From Rickettsiales endosymbiont of Stachyamoeba lipophora (GTDB lineage: Bacteria; Pseudomonadota; Alphaproteobacteria; Rickettsiales; 33-17): 64,000 nt of DNA. The stretch lies in assembly GCF_003932735.1 (NCBI RefSeq), contig NZ_CP033611.1, positions 710,156 through 774,155 on the forward strand. The letters run 5' to 3'. The position numbers and the translations under genes are program-made. Every line of letters begins with the position of its first letter. The stretch's first letter is position 1. Under the pieces are notes generated by a model. It did no database searches. It saw only the letters and a list, made by a program, of their open reading frames with translations, and was not told the origin of the DNA. Below are positions 17,874 to 27,982 of the stretch, one piece after another.

Positions 17874-19181
17874 ATGTTAAACCATGCTATTTTCTATTAT
17901 CTTATTTTTAGCCTATCGTTCAATTATCTATTAAATCGTTTTAGCAGAAAAACAAACAAAATTACCCTAAGTACTTTTGGATTTATCGCTACTATCGTAC
18001 CTACTTGGTATGGGGGCATACTTGCCGTGAGTGAGTTTTATTATAATAAAGGTATTATTGGCTGGCTATCATTTTCAGCACCTTATCATTGTTATTTAAT
18101 TTTACTGTTAATTTTTATTAATAAAATTCGTAACAGCTCTTATTTAACTATACCCGAGCTTTTTGCTAATCATTACAGCAGCTTAACCGGCAAAATCGCT
18201 TCTGTTTTAATTATGCTGCATACTAGCCCTGCAACTTATATACTCATGTCTTCTTTTCTGCTGTCTTATGTTACTGGGGTTTCTAAGCTAGTAGCTTCTA
18301 TTGCCATTTGTACTTATATTTTTATCACGATTAGCATTAAGAGCTTTAACTCGGTTAAAATTTCTAATTTTATTGATTTTTGTATGATGTATCTAGGGCT
18401 TGTTAGTCTGTTTATATTCTGCCAATTTAATACCACCTCATTTACTACTCCCATTAGCTATTTTCCAGCTACATTCGAAGCTAAAGATCTACATAAGCTT
18501 ATTTCTTGCTATGTAATAGCCAGCTCTACTATTATTGATCCTAATTTCTTTTTTAGAGTCAAGATGTGTAAGGATAATCAAACGGCTGTTAAAGGGATTA
18601 TTGGATCACTAATATTTTTTATTATTTTTGATTTTTGCGCCATATACTGCACTGGTTTGGCTAAAATATTTTCTCCTAATTTATCGCAACCAGCTCTAAG
18701 CTTATTAGCAATTAGCAAATCTCTTATGCCGCATTGGATAAACACCTTCTTTAACATAGCTATTCTGTCTATTTCTTTATCTTCTGCGGTTAGTTATACT
18801 TATAGTAATATCCATACTTTAAGCTTTGATATTTTAAAGCAAAAGCATAGCAGCCTTACTATTAACCTGCTCGTGATTGTCTTCAATTTTTTAATAGCTC
18901 AGATGTTTACCTCAATCATTGATGTGTGGTATTATTTAGGCAGTATTAGCATACCAGGATTGATTATTTTAATGCTCTGTTATTATTGTAAAATTTCACT
19001 AAGCAGCAAAGCTGCCATTATAATAATGCTTACCAGCACTACCAGCGCTAGTATATGGAGCTTTAGTAATACTAGCTATAGTCCAGTAGAAATCGGCATT
19101 TGTAGCGCTTTAAGTTTGCTTATGCTGTTAAAATCTCGGGAAATAATCATGCATAAATTATGGCATAACTATAAAAATTAA
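17874..19181 (+). CDS. TPP-riboswitch-controlled sodium:solute symporter family transporter (putative thiamine or precursor uptake)
   Basis: A 435-residue polytopic membrane protein with about 12-13 hydrophobic segments and the SSS-family fold pattern, including TWYGGILAVSEFYYNKGIIG near the N-terminus and a YLTIPELFANHYSS segment typical of the family. The frame is open from a TTG at 17856, but that codon lies inside the riboswitch; the ATG at 17874 has GGGAGAG 5 bases upstream. Control by a TPP riboswitch implies a thiamine-related substrate. Predicted thiamine-regulon SSS transporters (ThiV-like) are known from comparative genomics; assignment to that group is inference. Confidence 0.82.
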   Translation: MLNHAIFYYLIFSLSFNYLLNRFSRKTNKITLSTFGFIATIVPTWYGGILAVSEFYYNKGIIGWLSFSAPYHCYLILLLIFINKIRNSSYLTIPELFANHYSSLTGKIASVLIMLHTSPATYILMSSFLLSYVTGVSKLVASIAICTYIFITISIKSFNSVKISNFIDFCMMYLGLVSLFIFCQFNTTSFTTPISYFPATFEAKDLHKLISCYVIASSTIIDPNFFFRVKMCKDNQTAVKGIIGSLIFFIIFDFCAIYCTGLAKIFSPNLSQPALSLLAISKSLMPHWINTFFNIAILSISLSSAVSYTYSNIHTLSFDILKQKHSSLTINLLVIVFNFLIAQMFTSIIDVWYYLGSISIPGLIILMLCYYCKISLSSKAAIIIMLTSTTSASIWSFSNTSYSPVEIGICSALSLLMLLKSREIIMHKLWHNYKN

Positions 19182-19243
19182 AATCTAACATTGTAAAATT
19201 TTGCAAGAATGTTAATCTATCTGCTAAAAAGTACTTTTATTTA

Positions 19244-20125
19244 ATGATTATGAAACTTCAAGGTCCTATCACTGCATTAATAACCCCTTTCAATGAAGAT
19301 TATTCTATAGATTTTGAATCTTTAGAAAAAATTGTTGGCTGGCAGGTTGATAACAAAATTTCAGGCCTGGTAGTAAATGGCACTACTGGTGAATCACCCA
19401 ACATAACAGATGATGAGCTAATTGAGCTAATAAAAGCAACCAAAGCCAAAGCAGGCACTTGCCCCTTAATTATAGGAGCGGGCAGTAATTCAACCAAGAA
19501 AGCCATCCTTAAAGCTCAGCTTGCCCAAAAGTACGGCGCTAATGCTGTTTTAGTAGTATGCCCTTATTATAATAAACCTACCCAACAAGGGTTATATGAG
19601 CATTTTGCTGCGATTGCTAAAAACATTAATATTCCAATTATTATTTACAACATTCCAGGTCGAACTAATGTAAATTTGGAAATTGAGATTATTGAACGAT
19701 TATATAAAGATTTTGGTAATATTATTGGCATTAAGGAATCTACTAATGAAATCCTCAGATTTCATACACTTTCTCAAATAGGCAAGGATTTTAGGATATT
19801 TTGTGGAGACGATGCACTGTCTTTACCAAGCTACCTGCTAGGAGCATGCGGAACCATTTCAGTGTTAAGCAATATCCTTCCTGATTTAGTAGTAGAGATG
19901 AACAATCTATACTTTGATAATAAAGTAGAACAAGCCAAAACGATATATGATCATTTGTTTAAATTTACCAATCTATTATTTAGCGAGACTAACCCTATAC
20001 CCACCAAATTTGCTTTAAGTAAAATCGGTTTATGTAAAAACATCTTAAGAGCACCTCTTACCCAGCTATCAACGGAATCTCAGCCTAAAATTTTAAATGA
20101 GTTGAAAAAGTTTTATGAGCTCTAA
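19244..20125 (+). CDS. dapA: 4-hydroxy-tetrahydrodipicolinate synthase
   Basis: Condenses pyruvate with aspartate semialdehyde in the diaminopimelate/lysine pathway; the product feeds peptidoglycan. The (beta/alpha)8 barrel motifs are seen: GPITALITPFNEDYSIDF, NGTTGESPNI, YYNKPTQQGLYEHF, YNIPGRTNVNL with the tyrosine, and the Schiff-base lysine in IIGIKESTNE. At 293 residues it is of usual length. A second ATG two codons downstream (19250) is an equally good start. It overlaps smpB by 11 bases. Confidence 0.96.
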   Translation: MIMKLQGPITALITPFNEDYSIDFESLEKIVGWQVDNKISGLVVNGTTGESPNITDDELIELIKATKAKAGTCPLIIGAGSNSTKKAILKAQLAQKYGANAVLVVCPYYNKPTQQGLYEHFAAIAKNINIPIIIYNIPGRTNVNLEIEIIERLYKDFGNIIGIKESTNEILRFHTLSQIGKDFRIFCGDDALSLPSYLLGACGTISVLSNILPDLVVEMNNLYFDNKVEQAKTIYDHLFKFTNLLFSETNPIPTKFALSKIGLCKNILRAPLTQLSTESQPKILNELKKFYEL

Positions 20126-20585
20126 GAAAAACCCCAATAAAATTATCGTTGCATCTAATAGAAAAGCTCGTTTTGATTATTTTATCGAAGAAAGCTTTGA
20201 AGTCGGTATTGTATTAATAGGCAGCGAAGTTAAGTCTTTAAGAGAAGGTAAAGCCAATATCAACGAAGCTTATGCTATTGAACAAAACAATGAAATTTAT
20301 CTAATGCAGGCACACATCTCTGAATATAAAGGGGCCAACCAATTTAATCACGAGCCGAAAAGAGCACGAAAACTGTTGTTACATCGTAAGCAAATTAATA
20401 AATTGATTGGCAAAGTTAAAATTAAAGGTTATAGCTTAATTCCACTTGAAATTTACTTTAATGGCAAGCGAATGGCCAAGGTAACCTTAGCTCTCGCCAA
20501 AGGTAAACAAAATATCGATAAACGTGAAACCATTAAAGAGCGTGAATGGAAAAGAGAACAATCCCGTCTTGTTAGGAGTAAGTAA
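20115..20585 (+). CDS. smpB: SsrA-binding protein
   Basis: Binds tmRNA and delivers it to stalled ribosomes for trans-translation. The 156 residues show the family signatures KARFDYFIEESFEVGIVLIG, SEVKSLREGKANINEAYA and the basic C-terminal tail DKRETIKEREWKREQSRLVR. It starts inside the 3' end of dapA (11-base overlap), so translation is probably coupled; this dapA-smpB neighbourhood is common in Rickettsiales and other alphaproteobacteria. Confidence 0.97.
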   Translation: MSSKKNPNKIIVASNRKARFDYFIEESFEVGIVLIGSEVKSLREGKANINEAYAIEQNNEIYLMQAHISEYKGANQFNHEPKRARKLLLHRKQINKLIGKVKIKGYSLIPLEIYFNGKRMAKVTLALAKGKQNIDKRETIKEREWKREQSRLVRSK

Positions 20586-20588
20586 TTA

Positions 20589-21557
20589 ATGGATCTATTA
20601 AGCTTTATTCATGTTAATTTGCTTAATCCCGCTATAATGTGTTTTATTCTAGGTATTATTGCCACTATCTTTAAAAGCAACTTATCCCTGCCTGATGTAG
20701 TATATGATGCTATAGCTATCTATTTGTTATTAGCTATTGGGATCAAAGGCGGAATAAAAATTGCTAGCAGCGATTTAAGCAACTTTACTTTGCCCGTGTT
20801 TGCTACCATTGCTATTGCTTTGTTAACCACCTTTATAGCTTTCTTTTTGCTGAAGTTAGTAGGCAAACTAGACTTTATCAATTCTGCAGCAATTGCTGCT
20901 CATTACGGTTCAGTTTCGGTGGTTACTTTTATGGCAGCCATCAGTTTTTTACAGATTATGCAAATTGAATATGAACCTTTCATGACAGCTTTAGTTGCTA
21001 TCTTAGAGGTGCCTTCCATTATTATAGCGCTTTGTATGGTCTATATTAAGCGTTCTGGAAAGATTAGCCATATTTTTAAAGCATTAAGAAAAGCACTTAG
21101 CACTAAAAGCTTAATTTTACTCATTGGCGGAATTACCATTGGGATGACCATGGATAAGAACCATACTCAGGATATCAAATATTTTTTTGAAACTCCTTTT
21201 AAAGGAGTTTTATGCTTATTCTTATTACAAAAAGGTATTGTAGCCGCCACCAAATTTCATGAGATTAGAAAAATTGGTAGCTTTTTAATTATTTTCAATT
21301 TAGCGGTTCCAATTCCTTTTGCTTTAATAGGTATCTATCTCGGTAAGCTGTGTGGTTTATCGCTCGGCGGAGGAACATTGCTCGGCGTTATGGCGGCAAG
21401 CTCTTCATATATTGCAGTTCCTGCAGCAATGAAAGCTTCTCTTCCTGAGGCCAGTCCAACCTTATCGCTAGTTTCCACTTTAGGGATTAACGTTCCTTTT
21501 AATATTATTTTTGGCATTGGTATTTATTTTACGTTAGCACAAATAATTTATAGCTAG
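20589..21557 (+). CDS. SbtA-like sodium-dependent bicarbonate transporter family protein (DUF897)
   Basis: A 322-residue membrane protein with about 10 hydrophobic helices arranged as two inverted halves. The pattern GIKGGIKIASSDLSNF, AIAAHYGSVSVVTFMAAISF, EYEPFMTALVAILEVPSIII and the C-terminal AASSSYIAVPAAMKASLPEA are characteristic of the SbtA/DUF897 family. Cyanobacterial SbtA imports bicarbonate with sodium; whether this member does is unknown. It starts 3 bases after smpB and is in line with pheS, so it sits in the housekeeping operon. It contains a terminator-like inverted repeat at 21190-21210. Confidence 0.87.
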   Translation: MDLLSFIHVNLLNPAIMCFILGIIATIFKSNLSLPDVVYDAIAIYLLLAIGIKGGIKIASSDLSNFTLPVFATIAIALLTTFIAFFLLKLVGKLDFINSAAIAAHYGSVSVVTFMAAISFLQIMQIEYEPFMTALVAILEVPSIIIALCMVYIKRSGKISHIFKALRKALSTKSLILLIGGITIGMTMDKNHTQDIKYFFETPFKGVLCLFLLQKGIVAATKFHEIRKIGSFLIIFNLAVPIPFALIGIYLGKLCGLSLGGGTLLGVMAASSSYIAVPAAMKASLPEASPTLSLVSTLGINVPFNIIFGIGIYFTLAQIIYS

Positions 21558-21601
21558 TAGCGAATTAAAATTAACAGCAATTTATAATGAATGGTTATTA
21601 A

Positions 21602-22666
21602 ATGGATGATTTAAATAAGCTTAGTGAATCACTCATTGAGAGAATAAAAAAATCTAGCAAACTTGCAGAGCTTGATCAAATAAAAGCTGAGGCATTAGGC
21701 AAAAATGGCTTTATCACTCTTGCTATGGGTAATATAAAAAACATAGCCTCTGAGCATAAAAAAGAATATGGCGCTCAAGTTAACCATTATAAAAATTTAA
21801 TTTCTGATAATGTTGAAGCCCACAAACTAAGCTTAGAAGAGCAAGAGTTAGCGAACAAGCTTAATCAAGAGAAAGTGGATATTACCTTACCACCTAAGCC
21901 ACACAAAATTGGTTCTTTGCATCCCATCAGCCGCACTATAGAGGAAATTGTTAACATTTTTGGATATTTCGGTTTCAAATTGGTTCAAGGCCCTGAAATT
22001 GATACTGATTTTAACAATTTTACTGCTTTAAACATTCCTGAAACTCATCCTGCAAGGCAAATGCATGATACTTTTTATCTAAAGGAAGAGGGGTTGTTAC
22101 TTAGAACGCATACTTCTAATGTGCAGATAAGAACCATGACTAATAGTAAACCACCTTTTAGAATAATTTCCACCGGCCGTACTTATAGATGCGATTGGGA
22201 CATGACTCATACTCCAATGTTCCATCAAATTGAAGGTTTATGCATTGACACTAATATTAATATGGGCCATTTAAAATATTTACTGAATGAATTTTTAAAA
22301 ATGTTTTTTGAAAAAGATAATATTCCAATGAGGCTAAGACCGCATTATTTCCCATTTACTGAACCTTCGGCGGAAGTTGATATTAGTTATTCACGTAACG
22401 GCAATGAGTTTAAAATTGGCGAAGGTGATAAATGGATGGAAATTTTAGGTTGCGGCATGGTGCATCCTAATGTGTTAGAAAGTTGTGGCATTGATAGCAC
22501 TAAATATCAAGGTTTTGCTTTTGGCATGGGCGTAGAAAGACCAGCCATGCTTAAATATGGTATAAGCGATTTAAGAACCTTCTTTGAAGGTGACCAAAGA
22601 TGGCTAGATCATTATAATTTTAAAGGATTTGACATTCCAAGTTTGATTGGAGGATTAAGCGCATGA
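21602..22666 (+). CDS. pheS: phenylalanyl-tRNA synthetase alpha subunit
   Basis: The class II catalytic subunit of the alpha2-beta2 PheRS. The 354 residues contain an N-terminal coiled coil, the class II motifs (HPISRTIEEIVNIFGYFGF, GRTYRCDWDMTHTPMFHQIE, FAFGMGVERPAMLKYG) and the catalytic-core segment RPHYFPFTEPSAEVDI. Its last 4 bases overlap the start of pheT, the usual coupled pair. Confidence 0.97.
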   Translation: MDDLNKLSESLIERIKKSSKLAELDQIKAEALGKNGFITLAMGNIKNIASEHKKEYGAQVNHYKNLISDNVEAHKLSLEEQELANKLNQEKVDITLPPKPHKIGSLHPISRTIEEIVNIFGYFGFKLVQGPEIDTDFNNFTALNIPETHPARQMHDTFYLKEEGLLLRTHTSNVQIRTMTNSKPPFRIISTGRTYRCDWDMTHTPMFHQIEGLCIDTNINMGHLKYLLNEFLKMFFEKDNIPMRLRPHYFPFTEPSAEVDISYSRNGNEFKIGEGDKWMEILGCGMVHPNVLESCGIDSTKYQGFAFGMGVERPAMLKYGISDLRTFFEGDQRWLDHYNFKGFDIPSLIGGLSA

Positions 22667-25044
22667 GATTTACTTTATCCTGGCTTAAAAAATTTTTAGA
22701 TACCGAAGCTGATATTCAGGCAATTTGTGATGGATTAGTTAAATTAGGCTTAGAAGTCGAAGAAGTTGAAGATTTAACATCTACCCATCATTATTTTAAA
22801 ATTGCTGAAATACAAGAGGCTAAGCCTCATCCTAATGCTGATTCATTAAGAGTTTGCAAAGTATTTGACGGTGAAAAAATCTTAGATATCGTTTGTGGCG
22901 CTCCGAATGCTAGAGCGGGTATCAAAGTAGCACTTGCACCCATTGATGCGATTATTCCTAGTAACAATTTAAAAATTAAAGAGTCAAAAATCAGAGGAGA
23001 ATTAAGCCAAGGCATGCTATGTTCAGCCAGCGAACTTGGTTTAGGTACTGATAGCGACGGCATTATTGAACTAGATACACAAGCTCCTATCGGTAGTAGA
23101 TTTATTGATTATCAAGGATTAAACGATCCGGTAATTGAGGTGGAAGTTACTCCCAACCGCCCGGACTGTTTAGGGGTATATGGCATTGCTAGAGATTTAA
23201 GCGCACTCGGCTTAGGCAACCTAAAACCTTTAGAAATTAATGAGATCAAAGGCTCCTATGAATCACCCATTAAGGTAACAATAGAAGATACCGAAATATG
23301 TAAACATTTTGTGGGCAGGTATATTAAAAATATACAAAACACCCAATCTCCTAAATGGCTAGGAAATTTGCTTACTAGAATAGGGATGAAACCTATATCA
23401 GCCATTGTAGATATTACTAATTATATTAATTTAAGCTTTGCTCGTCCCTTACACGCCTTTGATTCAGCTAAATTAAACGGCAACATTACGGTGCGCAAAG
23501 CAAAAGATGGTGAAAATTTTACCTCTCTTGACGATAAAACCTACAATTTAACTAGCCTTGTGACTGTCGTTGCAGATAGCAAAGCATCTCAAGCAATAGC
23601 TGGTGTTATTGGTGGTAAAGATAGTGGCTGTGAGCTTAATACTACTGCTATCTTTCTTGAATCCGCCTACTTCCCTCCTTTAACCGTTATCAATTCAGGT
23701 AGAGCCTTAAATATCCATTCTGATTCACGCTTTAGATTTGAAAGAGGTATTGATCCTTTATCTGGTGAATTTGGTTCTTTACTTGCTACCCAATTGATTT
23801 TAGAGATCTGCGGCGGTGAAGCAAGCCTACCGGTAACTGCGGGTCAGGCTGAAATTAACTTACCTATCATTACCATAGATGCCAAGTTTATTGAAAGTAA
23901 GCTAGGGTTAGCAGTTAATAAAGAGCAAATTATAGAAGTTTTCAGTAAGCTAAATTGTGAGTACGAAGTATCGGGAGAAAGTTTAGCTATCACCCCTCCT
24001 AGTTACAGACGTGATCTTACAATTAAAGAAGATTTAGTTGAAGAAGTAGCCAGAGTAATAGGATATGATTCTATTCCGCTTAATCCATTACCAATGCTTA
24101 ATGATAATTTTGGCAAAGTGCTAGATACTCAAACTAAATATCATTATCAATTTAAAAGATTATTAGCTAGTATCGGGTTTGATGAAGTAGTTAGCTGGTC
24201 ATTTATGAACTCAGCCATTTCTAACATATTTGGGATACAAGATGAGATTGAACTAGCCAATCCAATCTCAAGCGAACTGAACGTGATGAGAAAAACCATA
24301 GTACCTAATCTTTTAAAAATTATCAAAAGTAATGAAAATAGAAGTATTTTTGACCAGTCCATTTTTGAATTAGGTCCAATATTTTTAGGCACCACCCCTG
24401 AAGCTCAACCTAAAGTATTAGCAGGAATACGCGCAGGCTTAGTAAATAAAAATCATTATCTAGGTCAGCATAAATATAACTGGTTAGATAGTAAAACCGA
24501 TCTATTTACTTTACTTGAACATGTTAGTCTTGCTAATAAAGTTAAAATTGAGGCAGATAAATTGCCAGCCTATTACCATCCTTCTAAGTCAGGCCGTATT
24601 ACTTTGGGCAAGAAAACTCTAGGATATTTCGGAGAGATTCATCCAAAAATTGCTAAGCAACTGGATATCAGACAAAATTTAGCGCTGTTTGAATTGTTTT
24701 TAGAAGAAATTCCTTATCCTAAATCGAAAGCTGGATATAAAGGACAAATAACACTAAATGATTATCAAAAAATAGAAAGAAGATTTTCTTTAATTACTAA
24801 TAAAGACCTCAACTCTTCTGATTTAATAGTAGCGATTAAAAATGTAGAAAAAAACCTGATAAAAGACGTATCTATATTTGATTATATGGAAAATTTAAAA
24901 GGCCTGAGTGAACACCAAAAAGTGCTGGGCTTTTCTGTAACCATACAAGCAGATAATTATACTTTAACTACCGATGAAATTGATATTATCTCAAATAAGA
25001 TTATCGATACTTGTTCTAAACTCGATGCAACCTTACGTGCTTAA
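22663..25044 (+). CDS. pheT: phenylalanyl-tRNA synthetase beta subunit
   Basis: The partner of PheS; it carries tRNA-binding and editing functions. The 793 residues follow the family order: N-terminal MRFTLSWLKKFL, an EMAP/OB-fold tRNA-binding domain (IAEIQEAKPHPNADSLRVCK, VCGAPNARAG), B3/B4 editing domains (EVTPNRPDCLGVYGIARDLS), B5 domain, core (SFMNSAISNIF), and a C-terminal anticodon-binding fold ending TLRA. It overlaps pheS by 4 bases, with lepA 6 bases downstream. Confidence 0.97.
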   Translation: MRFTLSWLKKFLDTEADIQAICDGLVKLGLEVEEVEDLTSTHHYFKIAEIQEAKPHPNADSLRVCKVFDGEKILDIVCGAPNARAGIKVALAPIDAIIPSNNLKIKESKIRGELSQGMLCSASELGLGTDSDGIIELDTQAPIGSRFIDYQGLNDPVIEVEVTPNRPDCLGVYGIARDLSALGLGNLKPLEINEIKGSYESPIKVTIEDTEICKHFVGRYIKNIQNTQSPKWLGNLLTRIGMKPISAIVDITNYINLSFARPLHAFDSAKLNGNITVRKAKDGENFTSLDDKTYNLTSLVTVVADSKASQAIAGVIGGKDSGCELNTTAIFLESAYFPPLTVINSGRALNIHSDSRFRFERGIDPLSGEFGSLLATQLILEICGGEASLPVTAGQAEINLPIITIDAKFIESKLGLAVNKEQIIEVFSKLNCEYEVSGESLAITPPSYRRDLTIKEDLVEEVARVIGYDSIPLNPLPMLNDNFGKVLDTQTKYHYQFKRLLASIGFDEVVSWSFMNSAISNIFGIQDEIELANPISSELNVMRKTIVPNLLKIIKSNENRSIFDQSIFELGPIFLGTTPEAQPKVLAGIRAGLVNKNHYLGQHKYNWLDSKTDLFTLLEHVSLANKVKIEADKLPAYYHPSKSGRITLGKKTLGYFGEIHPKIAKQLDIRQNLALFELFLEEIPYPKSKAGYKGQITLNDYQKIERRFSLITNKDLNSSDLIVAIKNVEKNLIKDVSIFDYMENLKGLSEHQKVLGFSVTIQADNYTLTTDEIDIISNKIIDTCSKLDATLRA

Positions 25045-25050
25045 AAAATT

Positions 25051-26856
25051 ATGACTCATGATATTAACTTAATTAGAAACTTCTCTATTATTGCTCATAT
25101 TGATCATGGCAAATCAACGCTAGCTGATCGTTTGATTGAAAAATGTGGAGGCCTAGAATCTAGGGAAATGACCTCCCAAGTGCTTGACTCGATGGATATT
25201 GAAAAAGAGCGTGGTATTACTATTAAAGCTCAAACAGTACGCTTAAAGTATCAACATAATGACAAGATATATATTTTAAACTTAATTGATACACCTGGCC
25301 ACGTCGATTTTGCCTATGAGGTTAGCCGGTCGTTAGCTGCATGTGAAGGTTCATTATTAGTAGTGGATGCCAGCCAAGGGGTTGAAGCCCAGACTTTAGC
25401 CAATGTTTATCAAGCAATTGATAATAATCATGAAATCATTCCGGTATTAAATAAAGTTGATTTGCCAGCGGCTGATATTGATCGCACTAAGCAGCAAATA
25501 GAAGATGTAATTGGTTTAGATACTAGCAATGCCATTGCTATCTCAGCTAAAAGCGGTTTAGGTATAGAAGATGTGCTTAAAGGAATTGTTGAAAGGCTTC
25601 CTGCTCCAACAGGTGATATTAACAAGCCTCTTAAAGCTCTGTTGGTTGATAGCTGGTATGATCCTTATTTAGGGGTAGTAATTTTACTTAGAGTCATTGA
25701 CGGCAAAATTACTAAAGACATGAAAATCAAAATGATGTCTAACAATACAATTTATAGCGTCGACACTGTGGGTATTTTTACTCCTAAAAAAATCAAAACT
25801 GAGGGTTTATATGCCGGAGAAGTAGGATTTATCACCGCTTCAATGAAGGAAGTTGCTGATTGTAAGGTTGGAGATACTATTACCACGGAAAAAAACCCAT
25901 GTGATCGTGCCTTGTCAGGCTTTAAACCAAATCAACCGGTAGTATTTTGCGGTCTTTATCCTACTGATGCTTCCGAATTTGAGAATTTAAAAGAATCTTT
26001 AGGTAAATTAAGACTTAATGATGCTAGTTTTGAATATGAAATGGAAACTTCATCGGCCTTAGGTTTTGGTTTTAGATGCGGCTTTTTAGGATTGCTCCAT
26101 TTAGAAATCATTCAAGAACGTTTAGATCGAGAATTTAATTTAGATCTAATTACTACTGCTCCTAGTGTAATTTACCGAGTACATTTACTTAGCAAAGAGG
26201 TATTAGAACTTCATAACCCTTCGGATATGCCTGATACTACTAAAATCGAGTTTATGGAAGAACCGTGGGTTAGAGCAACTATTATGTCACCAGACGAATA
26301 TTTAGGTTCAATCTTAGCACTCTGTACTGAAAAAAGAGGGATACAAGTTGATTTAACTTATGTGGGTGCTAGAGCAATGGTAGTATATAAACTGCCGCTT
26401 AACGAGATAGTATTTGATTTTTATGACCGTTTAAAATCTTGTTCCAAAGGTTATGCAAGCTTTGACTGGCAAATGGATGAATATGCAGAAAGCGATTTAG
26501 TTAAGCTTTCAATTTTAGTAAATGCAGAACCGGTTGATGCTTTATCAATTATTGTACATAGATCTAAATCAGAGCATCGAGGTAGAGAACTTTGTAAGAG
26601 ATTAAAAGATTTAATTCCTTCTCAATTATTCCAAATTGCTATTCAAGCGGCAATAGGTGGAAAAATAATTGCTCGTGAAACAGTTAAGGCTTTAAGAAAA
26701 GATGTATTAGCCAAATGTTATGGTGGTGACATCAGCAGAAAACGTAAACTTTTAGAGAAACAGAAAGCTGGTAAAAAACGCATGAGGCAAATAGGGAACG
26801 TAGAGATTCCTCAATCAGCCTTTATTGCAGCTTTAAAAATTAGTGATAATGATTAA
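25051..26856 (+). CDS. lepA: elongation factor 4 (ribosome back-translocase GTPase)
   Basis: A translational GTPase that acts on the ribosome. The 601 residues contain G1 [14 protein letters not shown], the switch segment [17 protein letters not shown]3 DTPGHVDF, G4 NKVDLP and G5 SAKSG, followed by domain II, a domain IV-like region and the LepA-specific C-terminal domain ([20 protein letters not shown] then KKRMRQIG). It lies 6 bases downstream of pheT. Confidence 0.98.
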   Translation: MTHDINLIRNFSIIAHIDHGKSTLADRLIEKCGGLESREMTSQVLDSMDIEKERGITIKAQTVRLKYQHNDKIYILNLIDTPGHVDFAYEVSRSLAACEGSLLVVDASQGVEAQTLANVYQAIDNNHEIIPVLNKVDLPAADIDRTKQQIEDVIGLDTSNAIAISAKSGLGIEDVLKGIVERLPAPTGDINKPLKALLVDSWYDPYLGVVILLRVIDGKITKDMKIKMMSNNTIYSVDTVGIFTPKKIKTEGLYAGEVGFITASMKEVADCKVGDTITTEKNPCDRALSGFKPNQPVVFCGLYPTDASEFENLKESLGKLRLNDASFEYEMETSSALGFGFRCGFLGLLHLEIIQERLDREFNLDLITTAPSVIYRVHLLSKEVLELHNPSDMPDTTKIEFMEEPWVRATIMSPDEYLGSILALCTEKRGIQVDLTYVGARAMVVYKLPLNEIVFDFYDRLKSCSKGYASFDWQMDEYAESDLVKLSILVNAEPVDALSIIVHRSKSEHRGRELCKRLKDLIPSQLFQIAIQAAIGGKIIARETVKALRKDVLAKCYGGDISRKRKLLEKQKAGKKRMRQIGNVEIPQSAFIAALKISDND

Positions 26857-26923
26857 CTATCAAGTTGCGTTAGTAAATTATTCATGTATCCTATAGAATG
26901 GAATAATTAAAAGACTAACTCTT

Positions 26924-27982
26924 ATGTTAAAGATATTTTTAAATACACTTGTTATTTCTTCGCTTGCTTTATCAAATTATTGTTTTGCCTCAATTGCTTC
27001 AAACAATGCAATGTATGAGAATTTTGATAAGCAAATTAAAGATGTAAATAAGCACAAAAGTAAAAAGAAAAATATTAAAAAAGTTAAAAAAGCTAATAAA
27101 AATTCAAAAAAATTCAAAAATTTAAAATCCAAAACGGTTGAAACTAAAGATATTCAAGCAGTAATACAACCGGAATATACACCTATACCTCATATTAGCT
27201 TAACTAACGAACCACAAATTACTCAACCGACTCAGCTAGAGAATTCTCCTATAACCACTCCAGCAATCCAACCTCCAGCCGATGAAGCAAAACCAATTGA
27301 AGTAATGCATCCAGCTGAACCTATACCTATCTATGTTCCTCAAACAATTGAAATGAAAAAGGAAGTTACTCCTTTAGAACCTCAAAAGATTCAGGCCCAA
27401 GATTTAACTTCAGCGAAAGATCAAATTATTCCTACCCACCAAAGCGGCATTAAAGAAACTAAAAAAGCTGCCCCTACAGTGAATAATATAGAGACCTCTA
27501 AGCTTCCTAATGTAGTTTCAGAGCCTGCTGTGGCTGATAAAAAGGAAACCGTAAAACCAGAAGCTACAACATCAGCTGCTCACAAGTCTGAAGCCATCAC
27601 CACTCCAGCAGCTAGCAAGCCAAGCACTATTAAAAAAGAAACACTATCTTCAGCTGTAAGTAAAAAATCAAAAACACCTCTACCTTCTAGCATTACTTTG
27701 AATTTTAAAGGTGCTAGCTTCGAGCTTTCTAAGGAACAGCAAGAACAACTTAAACCACTTATTCTGGATGGAAAATCTCGTTTAAAAATTGTAGGTTTTG
27801 CTTCTAATAATGGTGAAGAGCATAATTCTGCAGCGAGAAGAATTTCTTTGCAACGAGTTATCTCTGTTAGAAAGCACTTAATTAATAATAACTATAATTC
27901 TTCTTTAATAGCTGTGCAAGCTATGGGCACTGACAATTTAAAGAATTCAGAACGAGTAGAAATTTATGTTGAAAGGGATTAA
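26924..27982 (+). CDS. OmpA-like C-terminal domain protein, periplasmic
   Basis: 352 residues. A signal peptide (about 1-22, ending NYCFA) is followed by a lysine-rich stretch (residues 40-72), a long proline/threonine/lysine-rich low-complexity linker (about 80-250) and a C-terminal OmpA-type peptidoglycan-binding fold (about 253-352; SITLNFKGASFELS, GFASNNGEEHNSAARRISLQ, RVISVRKHLINN). The protein probably tethers the envelope to peptidoglycan, or acts with the nearby periplasmic protein. Its 3' end overlaps the next gene by 17 bases, and a hairpin spans that junction. Confidence 0.75.
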   Translation: MLKIFLNTLVISSLALSNYCFASIASNNAMYENFDKQIKDVNKHKSKKKNIKKVKKANKNSKKFKNLKSKTVETKDIQAVIQPEYTPIPHISLTNEPQITQPTQLENSPITTPAIQPPADEAKPIEVMHPAEPIPIYVPQTIEMKKEVTPLEPQKIQAQDLTSAKDQIIPTHQSGIKETKKAAPTVNNIETSKLPNVVSEPAVADKKETVKPEATTSAAHKSEAITTPAASKPSTIKKETLSSAVSKKSKTPLPSSITLNFKGASFELSKEQQEQLKPLILDGKSRLKIVGFASNNGEEHNSAARRISLQRVISVRKHLINNNYNSSLIAVQAMGTDNLKNSERVEIYVERD

